Part shown: piece after piece, positions 1 through 4,697 of the stretch
Layout: each line of letters starts with the position of its first letter
Numbering within the stretch: the first letter of the stretch is position 1
The notes under the pieces: model-generated
The model's input: the letters and a program-made list of their open reading frames with translations, nothing else
What the model was told of the DNA's origin: nothing
The model's database searches: none
NCBI GenBank assembly: GCA_003155465.1
Contig: PMCR01000351.1
Span: 2,618 to 8,036 of the forward strand
DNA length: 5,419 nucleotides
Source: Myxococcales bacterium
GTDB taxonomy: Bacteria > Myxococcota > Polyangia > Fen-1088
Direction: 5' to 3'
Made by a program: the position numbers and the translations under genes

Positions 1-740
1 GCGCGGTGATCAAGACCTACTTCGCCCGGCGCGAGGGCATCGACCCATCGAAGATTGTCAGCGTGTCGATCATGCCGTGCACGGCGAAGAAGTTCGAGTG
101 CGCGCGCGAGGAGATGGGCCGCGACTACGTCCCGGATGTGGACTACGTCCTGACCACGCGCGAATTGGCCCAGCTCATCCGCATGTTCGGCGTCGACATG
201 ATGGAGGTCGAACCGGATCGCGCCGATACGCCGTTTGGCATGCGCTCCACCGCCGGCAAGATCTTCGGCGCCACCGGCGGCGTGATGGAGGCTGCAATCC
301 GCAGCGCGTACTTCCTGCTCACGGGCAAGGAACTGAAAGAGCTAAAGGTGCAGGAAGTGCGCGGCCTGGACGGCATCAAAGAGGCCAAGATCAAGATCGG
401 CGACCTCGAGGTGGGCGTAGCCGTGGCCAGCAGCCTGAAGAACGCCGCGCAGTTGTTGGAATCGGTGCGGGCCGGCCGCAAGGACATCCATTTCATTGAA
501 GTGATGACCTGCCCCGGGGGCTGCATCGCCGGCGGCGGCCAACCGCTGGGCGCGGACCAGAATGCGATCAAGGCGCGCATGCAGGCGCTCTATCAGATCG
601 ATCGCGACGAGACCCTGCGGGTCAGCCACAAGAACGAAGATGTGGCACGCCTATACAGGGAGTTCCTGGGGGCTCCCCTGGGCGAAATGAGCCACAAACT
701 CCTGCACACGCACTATCACAAGCGAGACGTGTTGGTCTGA
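1..740 (+). CDS. [FeFe]-hydrogenase catalytic subunit, C-terminal part (5' end outside window)
   Basis: Catalytic subunit of an iron-only hydrogenase, which interconverts protons and H2 at the H-cluster. The reading frame is open from base 3; the GTG at 6 is an internal valine of a conserved A-V-I-K-T-Y-F-A segment, not a start. Counting from that valine, the L2 motif MPCTAKKFE lies at residues 23-31 (Cys25 ligates the H-cluster). The L3 motif EVMTCPGGCIAGGGQP lies at 165-180, with Cys169 and Cys173 as cluster ligands and Met167 near the diiron site. Residues about 209-240 match the small-subunit-like tail seen in monomeric and HydA/HndD-type enzymes, ending LLHTHYHKR. The L1 motif (TSCCPxW) and N-terminal FeS domains must lie upstream. 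A receiver gene follows after 34 bp. Whether this is the bifurcating trimeric or another group A type cannot be told without the upstream genes. The family assignment is very secure. Confidence 0.97.
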   Translation, partial: AVIKTYFARREGIDPSKIVSVSIMPCTAKKFECAREEMGRDYVPDVDYVLTTRELAQLIRMFGVDMMEVEPDRADTPFGMRSTAGKIFGATGGVMEAAIRSAYFLLTGKELKELKVQEVRGLDGIKEAKIKIGDLEVGVAVASSLKNAAQLLESVRAGRKDIHFIEVMTCPGGCIAGGGQPLGADQNAIKARMQALYQIDRDETLRVSHKNEDVARLYREFLGAPLGEMSHKLLHTHYHKRDVLV

Positions 741-760
741 ATCGGGTCCACTCGAAGGCT

Positions 761-767
761 GGAAGGA
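761..767 (+). promoter_or_regulatory. Shine-Dalgarno site for the receiver gene
   Basis: The purine-rich GGAAGGA sits 7 nt before the ATG at 775 and fixes that start. No separate promoter is evident in the 34-bp gap after the hydrogenase stop, which fits co-transcription. Confidence 0.7.
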
Positions 768-774
768 AACAACC

Positions 775-1176
775 ATGGCGAATGCAAAGAAGATACTCGT
801 AGTGGACGACGATCCGGACATCGTGGACCAACTGACCCTGATCCTGAAGCAGGACGGTCACGAGGTGCATGCGGCGGGAACGCAGGATGAGGCTGAAGAA
901 ATCCTCCTGTCCCTGAAGCCCGACCTGGCCATCCTCGACCTCATGATGGAGGAGAAGGATACCGGATTCGTGCTCTGTCATCGCATCAAGAAGCTCTACC
1001 CGGATACCCCTGTGATGATGGTCACCGCGGTTAAGGCCGCGACCGGCTTGTCGTTTGCGGCAGATTCGGCTGTGCAACAGTCGTGGCTGAAGGCCGACCT
1101 GCTGATGGACAAGCCCATCCGATCCGAACGCCTGCGCAATGACGTCAATCGGCTTCTGAATCGCGCGACGGCGTAG
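775..1176 (+). CDS. Single-domain response regulator (receiver) next to the hydrogenase
   Basis: A 133-residue CheY-like receiver with no output domain, presumably phosphorylated by a histidine kinase encoded elsewhere. Visible features are the acidic cluster Asp11-Asp12-Asp13 after strand 1 (KILVVDDD), the probable phospho-acceptor Asp55 in LAILDLMMEE, the switch Thr84 in MMVTAV, and the conserved Lys113-Pro114. All catalytic residues are therefore present. The Thr-to-Lys spacing is 29 residues, against about 22 in CheY, so the strand 4 to strand 5 region is enlarged. It carries a T-G-L-S-F ... W-L-K-A-D pattern that I recall from a receiver subfamily in deltaproteobacterial-type genomes. 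The position directly behind the hydrogenase suggests it belongs to the same operon and takes part in redox or hydrogen signalling. That role is inference; the receiver fold and active site are seen directly. Confidence 0.93.
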   Translation: MANAKKILVVDDDPDIVDQLTLILKQDGHEVHAAGTQDEAEEILLSLKPDLAILDLMMEEKDTGFVLCHRIKKLYPDTPVMMVTAVKAATGLSFAADSAVQQSWLKADLLMDKPIRSERLRNDVNRLLNRATA

Positions 1177-1182
1177 AGCATC

Positions 1183-1216
1183 CCGCGGTCCTGCAGCGCG
1201 CGCCGTGCAGCTGCGG
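1183..1216. terminator. Possible bidirectional terminator hairpin between convergent genes
   Basis: The 40-bp gap between two converging stop codons contains an imperfect inverted repeat. CTGCA (1191-1195) can pair with TGCAG (1206-1210) around a GC-rich loop, extended by CCGC (1183-1186) with GCGG (1213-1216) across a small internal loop. There is no T-tract on either strand, so classic intrinsic termination is doubtful. The location is what supports the call. Confidence 0.3.
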
Positions 1217-2527
1217 CTATCGCCGCCGCGTTCGGAGGATCGGCGCGAGGACCATCACGAGCAGCATGAGGAGACACGCCATGCGGTCGCCTCCGTCCCG
1301 GGCGATAGTGCAGCCGCTCGATTTGCCGCTGGCGCCGACGTCGGAACGCGTGCTGCCGACTGCCGCGTCGGCCGGAGCGCCGCCAGTAGCCTTGCTGGTG
1401 CTGGTGACGCCGCCCGTGCCGTTGGTTCCGCCTGCGGCGGTGGGGACGCTCGTGTCGCCGCTGGCCAGCGCCCCTCCCACACCGGCGCTTGCCCCGCCCG
1501 CGGCATTGGTACCCCCTGCGGCCGTCACGCCCGTGGCATTGGTACCCCCTGCGGCCGTCACGCCCGCAGCACTGGTGCCGCCCGTGGCTGCACCGGCCGC
1601 AGCACTGGTGCCGCCCGCGGCTGCACCGCCCACGTCGCCGGCTGCGGCCCCGGCCCCGGTCCCGGTCCCGGTCCCGGTACGCCCCGCGGCCGCATCAGCC
1701 GCCTCGCCGCTCCGACCCCCGGCCCCGCCCGTTCCGCCGGCCCCACCCGCGCCCACATCGACCACGCCACCGTCTGCGCTGCCCCCTCCGGCCGCCGCGA
1801 TCGCGTACTTCTTGGCCAGGAGGTTCTCGATACTCACTCTGGTCGCATCGTCCAGGGGCTTGTTGTAGATGATTAGCTCGGAGATGTCGCCCTGCCAGGA
1901 GCGATCCTGGAAACTGCGATCCCTGGCTATGGTGTCGGCAGAAACGTTGGCCGTGGACACGATGGACAGCAAGCCCAGCTGGTCGAGGGGAAACTGGGTC
2001 GTCCTTCCGTCGACGGACTTTCCGTTCAGATAGGTCTTTCCGTTGACCAGATACGGGGAGACCTCGCTGAGGTTGGTGTTGTAGATGCAGCAGCCGTGCT
2101 GCGGGTGGAAGAATGTGGGTAGGGCGTTGCCGCCAATCCAGAACTTCGCCGAGGTCCCGTAGTTGGGCAGGGTGGGCAAACAGGATGTCGAGACCTTCGA
2201 CAAGACCGCGAAGACCGTCCGAATCGTGGTGATTTGCATGAAGTGAAAACCGGTATACACGCCGCTGAAGCGCATTGTCGGCTGGCCATTGGCCGTGGCG
2301 ACGGTTGGCGTGGCCTGGCCGAAAGCATCGTGGATGGCGTTGTTGCCCTTGCTGCTCAAGTCGGTCCACTGGCTGACTTGGCCGTTGGTCACCGTCATCG
2401 GGCCGTCGGCCTTGACCCAAAGTTCGAGACCATCGGTTGGAATCGCACTGTCCTGGGCGCGCGCAGGCGCAAGCGTCAGCAAGAGAACGCCGAGTCCCAG
2501 CCCGACCCCATGGAACGTACATTTCAT
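1217..2527 (-). CDS. Secreted LamG-like protein with GGT-repeat linker and MYXO-CTERM anchor
   Basis: A 436-residue exported protein of unknown specific function. Residues 1-24 form a signal peptide with probable cleavage after Ala-Arg-Ala24. Residues about 30-244 look like a concanavalin A/LamG-type jelly-roll domain: an early GLELWVKADG and WTDLSSKGNNA, then late GDISELIIYNKPLDDATR and a closing LLAKKYAI, the usual wording of such domains in bacterial surface proteins. Cysteines at 116, 146 and 147 could form disulfides. Residues 245-403 are a low-complexity Gly/Ala/Thr linker with tandem repeats. The C-terminus has Ser404-Gly405-Cys406, a hydrophobic helix at about 416-431 and the tail RTRRR, the layout of MYXO-CTERM sorting signals that are cleaved and surface-anchored. 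The start is chosen by signal-peptide fit; no clear Shine-Dalgarno site precedes it. Carbohydrate binding is plausible but unproven. The gene runs opposite to its neighbours and is probably transcribed alone. Confidence 0.9.
   Translation of the reverse strand: MKCTFHGVGLGLGVLLLTLAPARAQDSAIPTDGLELWVKADGPMTVTNGQVSQWTDLSSKGNNAIHDAFGQATPTVATANGQPTMRFSGVYTGFHFMQITTIRTVFAVLSKVSTSCLPTLPNYGTSAKFWIGGNALPTFFHPQHGCCIYNTNLSEVSPYLVNGKTYLNGKSVDGRTTQFPLDQLGLLSIVSTANVSADTIARDRSFQDRSWQGDISELIIYNKPLDDATRVSIENLLAKKYAIAAAGGGSADGGVVDVGAGGAGGTGGAGGRSGEAADAAAGRTGTGTGTGAGAAAGDVGGAAAGGTSAAAGAATGGTSAAGVTAAGGTNATGVTAAGGTNAAGGASAGVGGALASGDTSVPTAAGGTNGTGGVTSTSKATGGAPADAAVGSTRSDVGASGKSSGCTIARDGGDRMACLLMLLVMVLAPILRTRRR
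1502..1633 (-). repeat. Four tandem 33-bp repeats in the linker of the MYXO-CTERM protein
   Basis: Units lie at 1502-1534, 1535-1567, 1568-1600 and 1601-1633. The first two differ at one base and the last two at three; the two pairs are more diverged from each other. On the minus strand each encodes an 11-residue unit ending A-x-G-G-T-(N/S)-A, covering residues 299-342. The in-frame period and pairwise similarity indicate growth by unit duplication and later doubling. The repeats abut with no spacers. Confidence 0.9.
1655..1678 (-). repeat. Hexanucleotide repeat (CCCGGT)4 coding for (Thr-Gly)4
   Basis: Four perfect copies of CCCGGT on the plus strand read as Thr-Gly dipeptides at residues 284-291 of the minus-strand protein. 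Length changes by whole units keep the frame, so this would alter linker length rather than switch the gene off. Confidence 0.9.
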
Positions 2528-2591
2528 GCAGACAGGCTAATGGGATCCTGGCTCCTGTTCAAGATAGGATATGTCTGGTGGAAGGAGATCA
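2528..2591. promoter_or_regulatory. Divergent intergenic region between the MYXO-CTERM gene and the pab cluster
   Basis: This stretch must carry promoters for the minus-strand surface-protein gene and probably for the plus-strand pab cluster. I see no convincing -35/-10 pair. TAGGAT at 2565-2570 is a weak -10 candidate for the plus strand, without a matching -35. A GGATCC palindrome lies at 2543-2548, inside a segment that recurs around 4183-4234. It is called regulatory mainly because of its divergent position. Confidence 0.4.
2540..2560 (+). repeat. Short dispersed element, copy upstream of pabA
   Basis: Bases 2540-2555 match 4219-4234 at 15 of 16 positions, and 2544-2560 match 4183-4199 at 15 of 17. 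The shared core is GATCCTG followed by (G/C)CT. All copies lie in spacers of the pab-ACT cluster, apart from the stop-codon bases at the edge of the 4183 copy. Function unknown; it could be chance or a shared regulatory sequence. Confidence 0.4.
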
Positions 2592-2657
2592 ATGTCTCCC
2601 GCTTGCGTCGCCTCTCCATTTGCTGTCCCATGGCTGCGTGCGCGTGCTGTTCCTTGA
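2592..2657 (+). CDS. Possible 21-residue upstream ORF overlapping the pabA start
   Basis: A small ORF opens at ATG 2592, four bases after the strong AGGAG at 2583-2587, and stops at TGA 2655-2657. It overlaps the proposed GTG start of pabA (2638) in another frame. The peptide has 21 residues, begins MSPACVASPF, and contains a single Trp at position 14 and four prolines; I recognise no family. It could be a leader peptide whose translation delivers ribosomes to the poorly marked pabA start. Alternatively the AGGAG may be unrelated, or the real gene may start here with a one-base sequence error between 2592 and 2638. One tryptophan alone does not make it a trp-type attenuator. Confidence 0.3.
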   Translation: MSPACVASPFAVPWLRARAVP

Positions 2658-3201
2658 AAACGACGACTCTTTCAGCCTGAACGTGGTGGAGAGTCTGCCC
2701 GTCGACCGACAGGACGTCCTTGTGCGTCCTGGCCGCGAGGTGGCGCGCGATCGGGCATTGCTCGACGGGGCCGACGTGGTGGTGGTGGGGCCAGGGCCCA
2801 CTGATCCGATGCGCGCGGGGATCGTGGTTGTGGTGCAGGCCGCGGCTTTGCGGCGCTTGCCGTTGCTCGGGATCTGTCTCGGGCACCAGGCGCTTGGGCT
2901 CGCCTTCGGCGCCGAGTTGGTCCGGGTGCCGCCGGTGCACGGCAAGCAGACGGAGATCGCTTTCTCCGGTTCGCGCCTGTTCCCAGGCTTCGTCGGTCGA
3001 GCGGCCATGATGCGCTACCATTCGCTCGCTCTGAGTGGGATCAAGGCCCCTCTTCACGTCATCGCCCAGACTGACGACGGGATTGTGATGGCCGTTGAGC
3101 ACGAAACTTTGCCCATGGCCGGGCTGCAGTTCCATCCTGATTCCTTTGCCAGCCCCCGCGGCAAGGAACTGATCGCTGACTTTTTCCGGGCCGTCGCATG
3201 A
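2638..3201 (+). CDS. pabA: Aminodeoxychorismate synthase glutamine amidotransferase subunit (PabA/TrpG family)
   Basis: Class I glutamine amidotransferase of 187 residues that hydrolyses glutamine and passes ammonia to its partner chorismate enzyme. From GTG 2638 it begins MRVLFLENDDSF, matching the family's usual M-R-x-L-x-x-D-N-x-D-S-F start, so longer upstream extensions in this frame are rejected. Motifs are the oxyanion region GPGPTDP (51-57), GICLGHQ (78-84) with nucleophile Cys80, HGK (101-103), RYHSL (126-130) and GLQFHPDS (162-169) with His166. The third triad position, usually Glu in FHPES, is Asp168 here, a conservative but uncommon change. No Shine-Dalgarno site stands before the GTG. 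Its stop overlaps the start of pabB by four bases, indicating translational coupling. PabA and TrpG cannot be separated by sequence alone; the partner gene decides for pABA synthesis, though a shared role in tryptophan synthesis remains possible. Confidence 0.93.
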   Translation: MRVLFLENDDSFSLNVVESLPVDRQDVLVRPGREVARDRALLDGADVVVVGPGPTDPMRAGIVVVVQAAALRRLPLLGICLGHQALGLAFGAELVRVPPVHGKQTEIAFSGSRLFPGFVGRAAMMRYHSLALSGIKAPLHVIAQTDDGIVMAVEHETLPMAGLQFHPDSFASPRGKELIADFFRAVA

Positions 3202-4184
3202 AGCTGGCCGAGCTTGAGACGCTCCCGTCTTTCGCGCTGCTGGGGCCTGGCTTTGGCGGCGATCCGTTTCTGCTGCTCCGTGATCTTCGGCCCCAGTCAT
3301 CCGCCGATTCTTTGCTGGTGTTCGCGCGCTTCGAGGAGCCTGGCACCCGCGCGCTCAAGCTGTCCCCAGGCACCGCCAGCCCCTGCGCGGTGGACTTCGC
3401 CGAGAAGCCTCGCGGCCTTGACGTGGCGCTGGCCGCTTTCGACTACGCGAACAAGGTGGGGCAGATTCGTGAGGCCATCGCGAACGGCGACGTCTATCAG
3501 GTGTGTCTGACGGTGCGCGCGCTGGTCTCCGCTGGCAGCGGAGCGGAGATTTTGTCCTTGATGTGCCGGCGCGGGGTGCCTCGCTTCGCCGCATGGGTAC
3601 GGTTGCCCGATGGGAGCGAATTCGTGTCGGCTTCACCCGAGCTGTTCTTCGAGACGGACGGCAGGCAGGTGCATGCTGAGCCGATGAAGGGCACGGCTCG
3701 TCCTGGTGCCGGCGGCGCACTCGAAGCCAGCGACAAGGATCGGGCCGAGCTGGCCATGATCACCGACCTTGTGCGCAACGATCTGGCCCAGGTCTGCCGT
3801 CAGAAGACGGTCCACGTGGCAAACCAGCGCCGCGTCTTGCAGCTTCCCTACGCGCTTCAGACGGTGAGCGACATCGTCGGGGTCATGGACCACGGCAAAG
3901 TGGCACTGGATGTCTTGGCCGCATTGCACCCAGGCGGATCGGTGACCGGGGCACCCAAACAGGCGGCCCTGGCCATGATCCGCAGGCTAGAGCCAGACGA
4001 GCGAGGCGCCTACTGCGGCGCGCTTGGGATGGTGACCGGCGAGCGCTCGGTTTTCAGTCTCCTGATTCGCACGGCGGCGAGGACTTCGCAGGGTTGGGCG
4101 TACGGCGTGGGGAGCGGCATCGTCTTCGACTCGGAGCCCCAGGCCGAGCTTGATGAGCTTCGGGTCAAGCTGGGGGCTCTCTGA
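3198..4184 (+). CDS. pabB: Aminodeoxychorismate synthase component I, short form
   Basis: Chorismate-binding enzyme of 328 residues that aminates chorismate to 4-amino-4-deoxychorismate, precursor of p-aminobenzoate and folate. The whole C-terminal catalytic domain is visible: GDVYQVCLT (97-105), ASPELFF (145-151), PMKGT (162-166), SDKDRAEL...RNDL (178-195), HPGGSVTGAPK (244-254) and GSGIVFDSEPQAELDE (305-320), where Glu184 and Glu317 are the likely metal ligands. The Lys in PMKGT is diagnostic: aminodeoxychorismate synthases have PxKGT, while anthranilate synthases have PIAGT. The N-terminal part is much shorter than in the roughly 450-residue E. coli enzyme, as in other compact PabB proteins. 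Position 103 is Cys where YQVNL usually has Asn. The ATG start overlaps the pabA stop (ATGA). No aminodeoxychorismate lyase (pabC) is in the window. Confidence 0.94.
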   Translation: MKLAELETLPSFALLGPGFGGDPFLLLRDLRPQSSADSLLVFARFEEPGTRALKLSPGTASPCAVDFAEKPRGLDVALAAFDYANKVGQIREAIANGDVYQVCLTVRALVSAGSGAEILSLMCRRGVPRFAAWVRLPDGSEFVSASPELFFETDGRQVHAEPMKGTARPGAGGALEASDKDRAELAMITDLVRNDLAQVCRQKTVHVANQRRVLQLPYALQTVSDIVGVMDHGKVALDVLAALHPGGSVTGAPKQAALAMIRRLEPDERGAYCGALGMVTGERSVFSLLIRTAARTSQGWAYGVGSGIVFDSEPQAELDELRVKLGAL

Positions 4185-4199
4185 TCCTGGCTTCCGTTC
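4183..4199 (+). repeat. Short dispersed element, copy at the pabB stop
   Basis: Matches 2544-2560 at 15 of 17 bases, with the first ten identical (GATCCTGGCT). It begins inside the pabB stop codon. Significance is uncertain. Confidence 0.3.
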
Positions 4200-4218
4200 G
4201 CCCGCATCTTCATCCATG

Positions 4219-4234
4219 ATGGGATCCTGCCTCC
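4219..4234 (+). repeat. Short dispersed element, copy before the ACT gene
   Basis: Matches 2540-2555 at 15 of 16 bases and ends one base before the ACT gene's ATG. It includes CCTCC, which resembles the anti-Shine-Dalgarno rather than a ribosome binding site. Function unknown. Confidence 0.4.
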
Positions 4235-4235
4235 C

Positions 4236-4667
4236 ATGAAAGTCGAGCAAATCACCGTCTTCCTCGAGAACCAGTCAGGCCGCTTGGCCGACGTGGCTAG
4301 CATCCTTGCGGCCGCGGGTGTGAACATCCGCGCCCTGTCGTTGGCTGATTCTGCCGATTTCGGCATTCTCCGCCTCATCGTCAATGACACGGAGAAGGCC
4401 GGCCAGGTGCTCAAGACCCAGGGCTTCACTGTGGCCAAGACCGAGGTGGTGGGCGTACAGGTGCCCGACCGGCCGGGCGGCCTGGCCGAGATTCTCAATG
4501 CGATGAAGGCCAACCAAGTCAACGTCGAGTACATGTACGCCTTCGTGCACAAGACCGCGGTCGACGCCACCATCATCTTCCGCTTCCACGATTCAGAGAA
4601 GGCCATCGCCTGCCTGCAGCAGGCGGGCATCAAGATCTTGCAGGGCGAAGACATCTACTCGATCTGA
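4236..4667 (+). CDS. Tandem ACT-domain protein, probable amino-acid sensor
   Basis: A 143-residue cytoplasmic protein made almost entirely of two ACT domains, a fold that binds amino acids at domain interfaces and regulates enzymes or transcription. ACT1 spans about 4-67, with the ligand-loop sequence [11 protein letters not shown] (11-21) and [14 protein letters not shown]2 spans about 71-140, with [12 protein letters not shown] (76-87) and NVEYMYAF. No catalytic or DNA-binding domain is present, so it should act by binding a partner. The start is chosen because [12 protein letters not shown] matches the usual family beginning, although no Shine-Dalgarno site precedes it. It lies 51 bp after pabB and 30 bp before a LivK-type gene. 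As I recall, similar two-ACT proteins neighbour branched-chain amino-acid transporter and phenylacetate-CoA ligase genes in deltaproteobacterial-type genomes. Ligand and partner are unknown. Confidence 0.9.
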   Translation: MKVEQITVFLENQSGRLADVASILAAAGVNIRALSLADSADFGILRLIVNDTEKAGQVLKTQGFTVAKTEVVGVQVPDRPGGLAEILNAMKANQVNVEYMYAFVHKTAVDATIIFRFHDSEKAIACLQQAGIKILQGEDIYSI

Positions 4668-4682
4668 CCACCAACCGACGAG

Positions 4683-4690
4683 CAGGGAGC
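4683..4690 (+). promoter_or_regulatory. Shine-Dalgarno site for the LivK-type gene
   Basis: The purine-rich core GGGAG (4685-4689) stands 8 bases before the ATG at 4698, supporting that start. The 30-bp gap from the ACT gene has no visible terminator, so co-transcription is likely. Confidence 0.6.
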
Positions 4691-4697
4691 CAAACGC

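Noticed and set aside
1502..1633. Possible CRISPR array from the regular 33-bp repeats
   Set aside because: The repeats are directly adjacent without spacers, diverge in pairs and keep a coding frame. No cas genes are present.
1205..1876. Long plus-strand open frames opposite the MYXO-CTERM gene, some Pro/Ala-rich, up to about 220 codons
   Set aside because: They are antisense shadows of the GC-rich repeat linker. The minus frame has a signal peptide, a recognisable domain and a sorting signal; the plus frames have none.
2437..2637. N-terminal extension of PabA by up to 67 residues in the same open frame
   Set aside because: It runs antisense over the MYXO-CTERM signal peptide, and the family begins at the MRVLFLEN position.
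2592..2657. trp-style attenuator leader
   Set aside because: There is only one Trp codon, no alternative hairpins and no T-run before pabA, so attenuation is not supported.
2234..2680. Plus-strand 148-codon frame spanning the divergent region
   Set aside because: It overlaps the surface-protein gene in antisense and runs through the spacer with no recognisable domain; its last ATG (2630) is out of frame with pabA.
3198..4184. Anthranilate synthase component I (trpE) or isochorismate synthase
   Set aside because: The motif is PMKGT with Lys, typical of aminodeoxychorismate synthase; anthranilate and isochorismate enzymes carry Ala at that position.
4212..4225. Hairpin ATCC/GGAT before the ACT gene
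   Set aside because: The stem is only four base pairs around a six-base loop, too weak to call a terminator or riboswitch.
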